Of a stretch of 63,777 nt of DNA, positions 35,916 to 44,614 are shown piece after piece. The notes under the pieces were generated by a model, which was not told where the DNA came from, ran no database searches, and was given only the letters and a program-made list of their open reading frames with translations. This stretch comes from a bacterium (lineage in GTDB: Bacteria; Electryoneota; Electryoneia; Electryoneales; Electryoneaceae), in the NCBI GenBank assembly GCA_020444425.1, contig JAHLLB010000029.1, positions 1 through 63,777 of the forward strand, read 5' to 3'. Within the stretch, counting starts at the first letter, position 1; each line of letters begins with the position of its first letter. The translations under genes were made by a program, and so were the position numbers.

Positions 35916-38027
35916 CTACTTCATCAGCACGACTTTCTGGACGGCGTTGAGCTGGCCGGGGACGGTCGCGCGGACGAAGTAGATGCCGCTGGACAGGGAC
36001 GACGCGTCGAAGGTGAAGGCGTGCGTGCCGGCGGCGGTGCGGCCGTGGGTCAATTCCGCGACCTGCTGGCCGAGGGTGTTGACGACGGTGACGCTGAGGT
36101 CGGCGGCTTCAGGTAGCGCGACGGAAATGGTCGTCGTTGGATTGAACGGGTTGGGGTAGGCGGCGTTCAGTGCGTAGGCGTTCGGCAGCGCCAGCGCTTC
36201 AGCGGCTTCGGCCGCGACCATGAACGCGCCGTGCGTGGACCAGTCGTTGACACCATCTGCGGCGGTCGCGGATTTCTCGAACTGGAACGAGTTGCTTACA
36301 TGCGGCCCGTTCGGGTAGCCGATGCTGCCATAGTAGGTGTAGGTTCCGGCGGGCGCGTAAGACGGGACATCCTGACTCAACCCGGCGACGGTGACATCCA
36401 TCCCGGCGGCGAGGGTGAAGCGCGCGCTGAAGACGTTGTTGATCCAGTTGCCGTTGGGCAGCTCAACGTCGGTGAAGTAGAAGATATTCGGGTACGGTGT
36501 CGCGGTGGAGTTGACAATATGGACGTCGTAGTCGATCGTACCACCGGCGGCCGGGATGGTCAGCGGCGCGGCGTTCAGCAGCTCAACGTAGATCGGGTCA
36601 GGAGTGCCGTACGCGCCCAGGGTGCCGTCCGGGTTGATGTTCTGCATGTAGAGGTCGCCGCTGGGATCGCTGCGGTCGTCGGTCCAGACCGCGACGAGCT
36701 GCTCGTTGGTGGTCAACGTGGCTTCGTGGTCGCCCTTCGGGGACTCAACGTTGCAGAGGTAGAACGGTGCGCCGTCCCATGCGGTGGTGCCGTCGGCGTT
36801 GATCCGGGTGGCCATGATGTAGCTGTAATTCTCGCCGAAGACGGCTTCCTTGTAGCTCATCATAATGCCGCCGCCGTCCACGACGAACCCGCGCTGCGCG
36901 TACGGCTGGTTGTTGCCGAGCGGGGTGATGGCGACGCCGTTATCGGTCCAGAGGCGGTTGCCGTCGAGGTCGAATTTCTGCGCGCCGATGCCGTTCATCG
37001 TCTGGCCGGTGTTGGCGGTCTGGTACATGACGTAGACGGCGTCGTTGGCGTCGTCAAACGCGATCGTCGGGGTCATCTGGATTTCGGCGGTGTTGGTGCT
37101 GGCCTGAACGCCATTTTCCGCCCACATCACGATGCCGTCCTGGTTGGTGTGTTGGACGAAGACGTGCAGCAGGTTGTCGATGTGGCTGTCGTACCAGTAC
37201 GAAATGGCGCCGTCGTTGCCGTCGTTGACAACCTTCGGGCGCATCTGGATGCCGAGTCCGCCGACGTTGTTCAGGTTGACGCCGTAGGCATCCCATTCAG
37301 CGCTGCCGTCCACGGCGAAACGGTTGATGTACAGCCAGCGTGGCGACCAGAACATCGAGCCCTGGGACGCGATCCACTGCAGGATGAAGCCGCCGTCCGA
37401 AGTGGGGGCCATGCGCGGGATGCTGACCTGGTAGAGGTCGGTGATCTCGATGATTGCCGGATCCCAGACATCGGCACCATTCGAATCGACGCGGCGCAGG
37501 TTGATGTTCAGGTCGGACTGCCAGGCGAAGACGACGTCGCCATTGGCGCAGACGCAGATCTGCTGCGCGAGGTCATCGTCGGTGTCGTCGGAGAGGACGA
37601 TCCCGTCCGGACCCCAGTTGAAGGTGCCGTCCGGTGCGATGGAATAGCCGTAGACATCCCAGTCGGTACCGGCGCGAACGTCGTTGGTGCAGACGATGGC
37701 GTTATCGTTCGCATCAACGGCGAAATCCCACTCGGTGACCCAGGAATTCTGGGCGTTGTCGCTGACCAGCAGGCCGTTGCCGAACATGACGTTTCCGTTG
37801 GCGTCGAGGCGTTGCAGGTAGACGTCATAGTTGCCGGATCCGTTGTTGTAGAACAGGATCCACGCGCCGCCGTCGGACGTGCGTTCAATCAGCGGGACAG
37901 TCTGTTCGCCGGCTCCGGAAGAAAGGACAAGGTTGGTCGCTGGATCATCCGGCCATTGCGCGGAAGCTGTTCCGGCGATCAGAATCAGGGCAAGCAGTGC
38001 GACAAATCCAGCGTGCATCAGTCTCAT
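35916..38027 (-). CDS. T9SS sorting domain protein with long beta-propeller body
   Basis: A 703-residue secreted protein with signal MRLMHAGFVALLALILIAGTASAQ. Residues about 25-480 are propeller-like repeats (YDVYLQRLDANGNVMFGNGL, NLRRVDSNGADVWDP, IGAQKFDLDGNRLWTDNG). Residues about 484-587 are the shared Ig-like domain, and residues 616-703 the sorting domain, 84/88 identical to that of the gene at 33251. The ATG at 38027 has GAGGT five bases upstream and is preferred over a GTG four codons earlier. Confidence 0.9.
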   Translation of the reverse strand: MRLMHAGFVALLALILIAGTASAQWPDDPATNLVLSSGAGEQTVPLIERTSDGGAWILFYNNGSGNYDVYLQRLDANGNVMFGNGLLVSDNAQNSWVTEWDFAVDANDNAIVCTNDVRAGTDWDVYGYSIAPDGTFNWGPDGIVLSDDTDDDLAQQICVCANGDVVFAWQSDLNINLRRVDSNGADVWDPAIIEITDLYQVSIPRMAPTSDGGFILQWIASQGSMFWSPRWLYINRFAVDGSAEWDAYGVNLNNVGGLGIQMRPKVVNDGNDGAISYWYDSHIDNLLHVFVQHTNQDGIVMWAENGVQASTNTAEIQMTPTIAFDDANDAVYVMYQTANTGQTMNGIGAQKFDLDGNRLWTDNGVAITPLGNNQPYAQRGFVVDGGGIMMSYKEAVFGENYSYIMATRINADGTTAWDGAPFYLCNVESPKGDHEATLTTNEQLVAVWTDDRSDPSGDLYMQNINPDGTLGAYGTPDPIYVELLNAAPLTIPAAGGTIDYDVHIVNSTATPYPNIFYFTDVELPNGNWINNVFSARFTLAAGMDVTVAGLSQDVPSYAPAGTYTYYGSIGYPNGPHVSNSFQFEKSATAADGVNDWSTHGAFMVAAEAAEALALPNAYALNAAYPNPFNPTTTISVALPEAADLSVTVVNTLGQQVAELTHGRTAAGTHAFTFDASSLSSGIYFVRATVPGQLNAVQKVVLMK

Positions 38028-38441
38028 GGTGTACCTCACATGCGTGTGGGTTCCTGAAGGTGCGCCCGGGGGAATTGTGTGGTAGGGCGTACCCGCGAAC
38101 CCTGTTACGGGGGGCTTGGAACAAAGGTCGCAACACCGGAAACGGTGTGTTGGGTAACATCGAAAGTACGAAACAAATCATGTCCGATAGACGGATAATT
38201 TTGGAATTAGGTTACTGGGTAGGGAGCTAACATATCGTGGAAGCGATCATTTTCGCAGGGAATCAGGGGAACAAGGCGGATCAGGATAGAGACGACGAGA
38301 GCAATATCCGGGGTGGCTGACGTAAACGAGGACGGGCGGTGGGTACCCGTGCAGATAAGCCGCGATCACAGTGAAATCCGACTTGCAACACACCAAGTCG
38401 GTCCACTCAGCCATGGGAAAAAAATTCAGAGAGCGCGCTGG
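38028..38441. other. Gap of 414 bp with no recognised repeat
   Basis: The gap contains the leader and promoter region of the gene at 35916 and the 3' region of the gene at 38442. I see short imperfect inverted words (ACACCGGAAACGGTGTG near 38133) but no member of the hairpin families and no gene. Confidence 0.4.
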
Positions 38442-39299
38442 CTATGGAAACGCGATCTTGTACGATATCACACTATCCATCACCTGGTAGACGGGATTGG
38501 CGGGATAGCCGGTGTAGGTGTACAGCGTGTAAGTCCCAACGGGCGCGAAGCTGGGAATGTTGACCGTCAGATCGGAAATGGTGATCGAGCCGTTCGCCGG
38601 CACCTGCACCGGCATCATCTGGAGTGGGCCCAACCGTAAACCGGCGGGCGAATCGTAGTACGGGACCTGGATGTAATGCCAGAGCCGGAAGTTCGTAAAC
38701 TCGTTCATTGTAGTGTTTGCGATGGTGACGTCAACGGTAATCGGTCCGCCGGTGCTAAAGATCACTCCGTCGCTCGTCAATTCAGAGTCGATATAGACCC
38801 AGCCGGGGAAACTCTGGCTGACGCGAAGATCGTTGATGGCAAACTCATCGATGCCGCCGTCCGGGGATAGAACATTATTCAGCTTGAAAAACAGTTGGTC
38901 GCCGAGAATCAGGTTCTCCGGGATTGTCTCGTTGGCAACTCCCCGGTTAATGCCGTAGGGCGCATCAACACTGAAGATCGTGTCCCATGGCCCGTTGGGA
39001 TCGAACGCGACACTGACGCATGAGCTACCGTCCGAACCCTTGACGAAGTAATGGAACTGAATCACGAGAAATTCCGCGCCGGAAACATCGACCGGTGTGG
39101 TGTACAGGTCGCTGTCTTCTGTTTGCAGAGTATGGATATATGGCGAATCGTATAGCGGTCCGTCTTCTATCCACGACCAGGCGATCCCGGTCCATCCAGC
39201 CGGCATGCCATCGGCAAACTCTTCGACGAAATCCCACTGCGCAGCGGCAGTGCCTGCCAGCAGAAACAGAAGCGTGGTAAACAGTATTATCGTTTTCAT
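38442..39299 (-). CDS. Secreted choice-of-anchor J protein ending in the Ig-like domain, no sorting domain
   Basis: A 285-residue protein with signal MKTIILFTTLLFLLAGTAAAQ. A jelly-roll domain follows (FVEEFADGMPAGWTGIAW to EFAINDLRVSQ) resembling choice-of-anchor J. From about residue 176 comes the same Ig-like domain found before the sorting domain in its neighbours (STGGPITVDVTIANTTMNEF to GTYTLYTYTGYP). It stops there (SYKIAFP) with no YPNPFN motif. Either it leaves by another route, pairs with a partner, or its 3' end has been lost. The reading frame itself looks intact. Confidence 0.82.
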   Translation of the reverse strand: MKTIILFTTLLFLLAGTAAAQWDFVEEFADGMPAGWTGIAWSWIEDGPLYDSPYIHTLQTEDSDLYTTPVDVSGAEFLVIQFHYFVKGSDGSSCVSVAFDPNGPWDTIFSVDAPYGINRGVANETIPENLILGDQLFFKLNNVLSPDGGIDEFAINDLRVSQSFPGWVYIDSELTSDGVIFSTGGPITVDVTIANTTMNEFTNFRLWHYIQVPYYDSPAGLRLGPLQMMPVQVPANGSITISDLTVNIPSFAPVGTYTLYTYTGYPANPVYQVMDSVISYKIAFP

Positions 39300-39360
39300 T
39301 GTATCCCCCTTGTCGGTGTTTCCAAAGCTGTCCTAAAGAATATTCTGCATCATCAGCCGG

Positions 39361-40821
39361 TCACTTCATCAGGACGACTTTCTGAATTTGGTCCAGATTA
39401 CCGGGGACGGATGTGTGGACGAAATAGATCCCGCTGGCGAGGGATGAACCGTCGAGAGTGAAGCTGTGCTGTCCGGCGGAATAGGAACCGTGCGCAAGTT
39501 CCGCAACCTGTTGGCCGAGTGTGTTGTGGACGGTCAGGTTGAGGTCGCCGGGCACGGGCAGGGTGATGGAGATGATGGTGGTGGCGTTGAAGGGGTTGGG
39601 GGAAATGGTCAGCGCGGGATCTGTTGTGACTGCTGCGTCTTCCCTGGATTCAGCCGAGATGTGTGTCGGGTCTGGATAGGGGACTTCGGGCAGATCGTTG
39701 AAGTGGATCATGCCGGTCATCTGGCGAGTGTTCGCTCCACCGGTCGTACCGCTGAAGACGAGATTGTGGCCAGGCGCCATTTCGATATCCTTGATCCTCA
39801 TACTGGTGTAACCGGTCTGCAACTCCAACACTTCCTCGCTGCGCAAGCGGCCATATAGATCGTAGATGACAACGTGCAGGTTGTTGTTGTCGCCGGGTTC
39901 ATCGTAAGCCATGACAAAACCATAGCTGGGAATGAGGACAATTTCCGGATCGTAAGAGAAACGGTCGTCATGTGCTGACCAATCGACAATCCCGTCGCCG
40001 GTCATGTGGATCAGGCTGTCCGTGGTCGAGGCGTACCAACCACCATACCCGTCCCCATAGAAGAAATGCGAATACTGCTGGGGTAGAGGGGGTGAAAAAT
40101 CGCCGAGCGGTCCTCCAGTCTGGCCAAAGTAGAAGATTCGGTCCCGTTTCAGCACCGCGCACTCAATACCAGGATTGTTTTCCGTTATGAACGGTGTGAC
40201 TAAAATGTTCAGGGGAATCGAGGGTTCCAGTGGATACGGGGTGCTGTGTTGACCGCTGAAACTGATGCGGAACAGAACGTAGCGGAACCTATGCCAGTCA
40301 TTAAGAAATCCCGCGATCAGATAGTACGTGTTGTTCGAGAGTGACAGACTCGTATCCTTCGCGTTGATACCGATATCGGTGAATTCTTCGAGTCCATACA
40401 GGGTGCCGTCATCCGATACGAGGCAGGAATACAGCAACGGGTCGGCGAACCAGTACAGATCCGCCTTGAAAATGAGGAGGGCATGGCCCGGGCCGGCTTT
40501 TAGTTCACGGAGGTCGTGGTAGCCGGAGTTATCGCCAACGAACGCGCCCAAGTAGTAACGGTACCATAGCAGGTTGCCATCAGGATCGAAGCGTGCCACT
40601 TCGAGGTACTCGTCATAATCACCTCCGAAATGACCGTAGTGGGTGCCGGCGACATAGATCGTGCTGTCCGGAGCGACGGAGATGTCCTGCCCACGATCGC
40701 CGCTGTCACCGTTGGCGCTGATATCCAGCCAATCAAGCTCGGCGTATAGGGCGGACGCGTTGAAAGGGAAGAAAGCGGCAGTCAGGCAAAGCAGGGGGAG
40801 AAATAAGGTCGTGCGTTTCAT
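39361..40821 (-). CDS. T9SS sorting domain protein with beta-propeller-like body
   Basis: A 486-residue secreted protein: signal MKRTTLFLPLLCLTAAFFPFNASA, a body with DSTIYVAGTHYGHFGGDYDEYLEVARFDPDGNLLWY-like units (quoted here only in part: LEVARFDPDGNLLWYRYY), then the sorting domain (SPNPFNATTIISITLP to IQKVVLMK). It lacks the shared Ig-like domain. The ATG at 40821 follows GAGGTGG. A longer open frame upstream is made of family F and A repeats and is rejected. Confidence 0.88.
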   Translation of the reverse strand: MKRTTLFLPLLCLTAAFFPFNASALYAELDWLDISANGDSGDRGQDISVAPDSTIYVAGTHYGHFGGDYDEYLEVARFDPDGNLLWYRYYLGAFVGDNSGYHDLRELKAGPGHALLIFKADLYWFADPLLYSCLVSDDGTLYGLEEFTDIGINAKDTSLSLSNNTYYLIAGFLNDWHRFRYVLFRISFSGQHSTPYPLEPSIPLNILVTPFITENNPGIECAVLKRDRIFYFGQTGGPLGDFSPPLPQQYSHFFYGDGYGGWYASTTDSLIHMTGDGIVDWSAHDDRFSYDPEIVLIPSYGFVMAYDEPGDNNNLHVVIYDLYGRLRSEEVLELQTGYTSMRIKDIEMAPGHNLVFSGTTGGANTRQMTGMIHFNDLPEVPYPDPTHISAESREDAAVTTDPALTISPNPFNATTIISITLPVPGDLNLTVHNTLGQQVAELAHGSYSAGQHSFTLDGSSLASGIYFVHTSVPGNLDQIQKVVLMK

Positions 40822-41162
40822 GAACCACCTCGGTGATATTGGTTGGGCAGAAGCGGGGGGCGTGAACCGGCGCATGGTAGAACGTACTCTCGAAGGTTGG
40901 TGAACGCAAGAAATGGCAGGACGTTGGTGAAGAAATCCGGTGGCAGATGAGCCGCGGCAGCGAACAGAAGCTTCCGCGGGCATCGGTCTGAGGACGGATA
41001 ATCCACGACATGAATGTCGTGGGCATGGACGGGGACACTTTGGGGACAAAGTGTCCCCGGCAATCGACGCGTTGATCCGAGGAAAGATTGACCCTCCTCG
41101 CGGGTGGGTGAACGGGGGTACGTGTTTTTCCACGGAGAGTCGCGCGGGTGTATATTCAGCGC
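40822..41162. repeat. Divergent gap with CGCGGGCAT hairpin, family A and family F
   Basis: A hairpin-like word GCCGCGG..CCGCGGGCATCGG lies near 40950-40985. A family A palindrome with tag GGATAAT lies at 41003-41022 and is followed directly by a family F hairpin at about 41032-41059. The two are separated by under ten bases. Confidence 0.75.
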
Positions 41163-42560
41163 ATGGCACTGAACCCGATCCTCGAACGGCACAAAGGCGA
41201 ACTCGACAAGTGCGTCACCTGCGCGATCTGCCAGAGTGTCTGCCCCACCTTTCAGCTCTCCGGCCTCGAGAAACTGAGCCCGCGTGGACGGATTGTCCTG
41301 CTGCGGCGAATTGTTAACGGGGATGTGGACCCGTCCACGGTCGCGGACGACACGTTTAACTACTGCACGTTGTGCTACGCCTGCCAGACGGCGTGTCCGG
41401 CGGGGGTGAAGACGGACCTGCTGTTCATCGGTGCGCGTCAGGAGATTGCGGCGTCCAAGGGCCTGCCGAAGGCGAAGCAGAAAGTGTTTGCGGCGCTCGA
41501 ATCGCCGGATCGTGTCGAAAAGGCGGTGCGGCTGGGCTCATTGGCGCAGAAAACGCTCGGCGAGGGGACGGTCAACAAGCTCGCCGGCGGGATGGTTGTG
41601 CCGAAGTTGCGCGGGAAGCCGTGGCTGAAAGAACTGCCGGAGGTGATCGAACCGGAAGGCGGGAAGGTGCGTGCGACGGTCGCGTTTTTTGCCGGCTGCA
41701 TGAGCAATTATGTCGATGCGCGAGCGGCATACGCGAGCCTGGAAGTGTTGCGGCGGTTGGGCGCGCGGATCATCATCCCGAAGGCGCAGGTGTGTTGCGG
41801 TGCGCCGGCGTTCAACAACGGCGATTTTGGCACGGCGGCGAAGCTGGCGGCGACGAACCTGGCGTTGTTCGAAGATCCGAAGATTACGGCGGTGATTTCG
41901 CCGGACGCGACCTGCGGCGGGGCGTTCAAGCATGAGATTCCCGAGCTGTTGTGGGACGATGACGAGCTCGCGGTCAGCGCGCAACTGGTTGCCGCGAAGA
42001 CGATGGACTGGGCGGGGTTTGTGTTGAAGCATCTCGACCCGCGGTTCGAGCCGACGAAAGAACCGGCGGTGAAGGTGACAATTCACGACTCGTGCCACCT
42101 GACGCACACGCAGCCGCATGCGGCGGCCGGGATACCCGGGTCGCAAGTTTTTAGCCCGGACCACCTTGACCAGGACCAACCGGAAACGGGCGGATCATCC
42201 CGACTTGCGAGCAAGTCGGGGCACACACAAGATAACCCTGCGCCTGCAAAACCGCACCTGTCGGTGCACAAGCTGCTGGCGAAACTGCAGGGAGTGGAGC
42301 TGGTTGCGTTGCCGGAGTCGACGGTCTGCTGCGGGTTCGGTGGATCATTCTCGGCGATGTATCCGGACGACGCCGCGCGTTGGGGCGGCCGTAAGCTGGA
42401 CAGCATCGGCAACACCGGCGCGGAAATCGGTATTGTCTCCAGCCCGGGCTGCCTGAACCACCTGGAAACGGTACGGTCGGACCGTCACGAAAACGCTTAC
42501 CGTTTGATGCACCCCGCCGAATTGATTTGCGAACGGTATGGTTGGACTCCCGGCTGGTAA
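41163..42560 (+). CDS. glcF: GlcF-like (Fe-S)-binding oxidoreductase subunit with in-frame repeat insertion
   Basis: A 465-residue protein with two [4Fe-4S] motifs (Cys17, 20, 23, 27 and Cys68, 71, 74, 78) followed by two CCG domains: AFFAGCMSNYVD, CCGAPAFNNGD, then HDSCHLTHTQ and CCGFGGSFSAMYPDD. This matches the glycolate oxidase iron-sulfur subunit, which passes electrons from the flavin subunit to the membrane. Between HDSCH (about 309) and LAKLQGVELVALPESTVCCG there are about 45 extra residues (about 318-362) encoded partly by a 10-bp perfect hairpin (42199-42220) with family E arms. No glcD is adjacent, so the partner and substrate are not settled. Confidence 0.88.
   Translation: MALNPILERHKGELDKCVTCAICQSVCPTFQLSGLEKLSPRGRIVLLRRIVNGDVDPSTVADDTFNYCTLCYACQTACPAGVKTDLLFIGARQEIAASKGLPKAKQKVFAALESPDRVEKAVRLGSLAQKTLGEGTVNKLAGGMVVPKLRGKPWLKELPEVIEPEGGKVRATVAFFAGCMSNYVDARAAYASLEVLRRLGARIIIPKAQVCCGAPAFNNGDFGTAAKLAATNLALFEDPKITAVISPDATCGGAFKHEIPELLWDDDELAVSAQLVAAKTMDWAGFVLKHLDPRFEPTKEPAVKVTIHDSCHLTHTQPHAAAGIPGSQVFSPDHLDQDQPETGGSSRLASKSGHTQDNPAPAKPHLSVHKLLAKLQGVELVALPESTVCCGFGGSFSAMYPDDAARWGGRKLDSIGNTGAEIGIVSSPGCLNHLETVRSDRHENAYRLMHPAELICERYGWTPGW
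42117..42248. repeat. Family E hairpin and flanking extra sequence inside glcF
   Basis: The core 42199-42220 has arms CCCGACTTGC and GCAAGTCGGG, loop GA, with 5' tag GATCAT and 3' tag GGCACA, the same frame as the intergenic copies near 1225, 8398 and 9296. It is read in frame as GGSSRLASKSGH. The limits given cover the residues that appear extra relative to GlcF homologues as I remember them. Confidence 0.75.
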
Positions 42561-42710
42561 CCGCTCGCAGAGTCCCATGTTGGCGTACGTTTTGCGAAAC
42601 CTGTGGGTTACGGGTGGTCTCTGCCGGGACCGATCGCCGGAAACCGGTGTGGGTACTGGCGAAGGTTCGGCAGTGTGGGTCAATCAGTGTGCGCAAAAAC
42701 GGGGGAAGCT

Positions 42711-44000
42711 ATGGCACGGTTTGCACGAATTGGAACAAGCATCGCAGCACTCTGCCTGGTGCTGGTGGCAACGGCCGCGGCTCAGCCGCAGTGGGTGAAC
42801 ATCGGACTGGAGGGGGAGACGGTTCACGATCTCTGCCTCGATCCGTTCGAACAGACGACGATTTTCGCGGCTTGCGCGGGCGGGCTGTACCGGTACAATG
42901 AGTTTGCGATGTCGTGGGATCTGTTGTCAGCGACCCCGGTGATGGTGATCGCGGCCAGTCCGGCGGAACAGGACCTGCTGTACGCGGCAGGCGAAAACTG
43001 GGTCGCGCGCAGCGAGGACGGCGGCGATTCATGGACGACGCTGTGGACGCAGGCCGGGTTGCGGGTGCTGAAATTGACGCCGCATCCGGCGAGTCCAGAC
43101 ACGGTGTACCTGCGGCGGGTCGGCGGGATCTGGCGTTCCGGAGATCGAGGTGACACCTGGACCCAGGTGTGGTTGGACGAAACCGAGAACAACACGTCCG
43201 CGCTGGAAATCATCACCGCTCGACCTTCCTCGATTTACACGATGACTGCGGATTCGGTGTACGCCAGCGATGACAACGGGGATACGTGGTACGCGATGGA
43301 AGATCTGGACGGTTGGGGATTCGAGTATCCGTTGCGTGATCTTTCCGGGTCATATTGGGAATTGATTGTAGCCAGTTCGGGCAACCCGACCCAATGGAGA
43401 CAATTCAATAATAGCTGGGACTGGTTCGAATTTACCTGGATTTGGCCGCAACCGGACATGTGGGAAGGAACGGTGAAGTTCATCGTCCCCATGCTGGATG
43501 GCGAAAGTCTGCTGGTAACATCTCAGGAACTGGTGCACGCGTCAAATATTTCAATACCCGGTCCGCTGGAAGAGGCGACGCAGTTTTACGATCCCAGTAT
43601 AATCACCTGCGGAATTCGAGGTAGGACAGGTTGGGGCGATTGTCTGCTTGGCACGATGGGTGATGGTGTCTGGTACTGTGAGGCGGCATTGTACATCGAT
43701 GTACAGGAAACGGGCGGCGAAGTTGTTGTTGAATCCTTCGCCCTTTCCGAAGCCTACCCGAACCCGTTCAACGCGTCCACGCGGATCACGCTTGCGCTTG
43801 GGCATCCGGAGAGGGTGACGGTGTCGGTGTATGATGTGCTCGGGCAGCAGGTGACGACGCTGCACCGGGGAACGTTGACGGCTGGGCGGCACTCGTTCAT
43901 GTGGGACGCCGGCGCGACCGCCGCGAGTGGCGTGTATTTCGTCCGAGCCGTGGCCGGGTCCGGTCAGACGGCGATGGCCAAGGCGATTCTGTTGCGTTGA
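42711..44000 (+). CDS. T9SS sorting domain protein with BNR-like propeller
   Basis: A 429-residue secreted protein with signal MARFARIGTSIAALCLVLVATAAAQ. The body has repeats ending in GDSWTTLW, GDTWTQVW and GDTWYAMED, the Asp-box pattern of BNR/sortilin propellers. The sorting domain starts at about residue 346 (AYPNPFNASTRITLALG) and ends MAKAILLR. GGGGA precedes the ATG. Its sorting domain is clearly diverged from the near-identical set at 27-38 kb. Confidence 0.88.
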   Translation: MARFARIGTSIAALCLVLVATAAAQPQWVNIGLEGETVHDLCLDPFEQTTIFAACAGGLYRYNEFAMSWDLLSATPVMVIAASPAEQDLLYAAGENWVARSEDGGDSWTTLWTQAGLRVLKLTPHPASPDTVYLRRVGGIWRSGDRGDTWTQVWLDETENNTSALEIITARPSSIYTMTADSVYASDDNGDTWYAMEDLDGWGFEYPLRDLSGSYWELIVASSGNPTQWRQFNNSWDWFEFTWIWPQPDMWEGTVKFIVPMLDGESLLVTSQELVHASNISIPGPLEEATQFYDPSIITCGIRGRTGWGDCLLGTMGDGVWYCEAALYIDVQETGGEVVVESFALSEAYPNPFNASTRITLALGHPERVTVSVYDVLGQQVTTLHRGTLTAGRHSFMWDAGATAASGVYFVRAVAGSGQTAMAKAILLR

Positions 44001-44614
44001 TGTGAGGTTGTCAACGAGCCGGGCGTGGACTCTGCGGGAGTTCACGTCCGGCCTGTGGATAAGAAGTATGAGCGTTCGGTTGGCGGCTTGAGTACCTGAT
44101 ATTCCCTCCGCATTTCTCCTCGTTTCTCGTGTTTCAGTCTGAGCTCAGAGCCGTAATTCAGTGTCAGAATCTGCTCGAATTTTGAGTTAGCGTGCGCTAC
44201 TTTTTCGTGATCGAGCGTCTGCGGGCACGAAAGTTCCGCTCCGAAGAGAGCCACTCGAAAGTTTCCGTGTGCAGGATTGAAACGAACATAAGTGTAATCC
44301 CGTCAGAAGGTTAGCACTGAGAAATGCTAGAACTGATATAGGTTTGGTGTGAAAATTACACCTGTTACACTATCTTGCGCAATTCGCATTCAGCAGAATA
44401 CCTTCTTACTCACAGGATGAAAGATTCGGGTTGGCGCGGACGGGATCGGGGTTGTCTCCGGGTCATGCGCCACGTCACAGCAGGGGTTGTACCGACGACC
44501 TAGGTTTGCATTCAACAGAGATGCCTGCTCAGGACGAGGGGGCGATTAAGTGTCCCGACCGGCCAGCTGGGGGACCTGCTGTGCCGGAACACCGGGCGAG
44601 TTAGCGGAGGTAGT
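44001..44614. other. 614-bp gap without repeats or credible gene
   Basis: In contrast to most other long gaps, none of the hairpin families occurs here. A stem-like pair (GCCGGGCGTGGA / TTCACGTCCGGC) lies at about 44019-44052 just after the T9SS gene, without a T-tract. The region 44100-44420 is more AT-rich. It may be a long leader, a decayed gene or an RNA gene; I cannot tell which. Confidence 0.4.

Noticed and set aside
36231..38057. Open frame of 608 codons antisense to the T9SS gene at 35916
   Set aside because: The minus-strand gene has a signal peptide, ribosome-binding site and sorting domain. The antisense product is a Val/Asp/Gly-rich shadow.
44042..44254. 70-codon minus-strand frame in the 44001-44614 gap
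   Set aside because: No family pattern, no good ribosome-binding site and no operon context.
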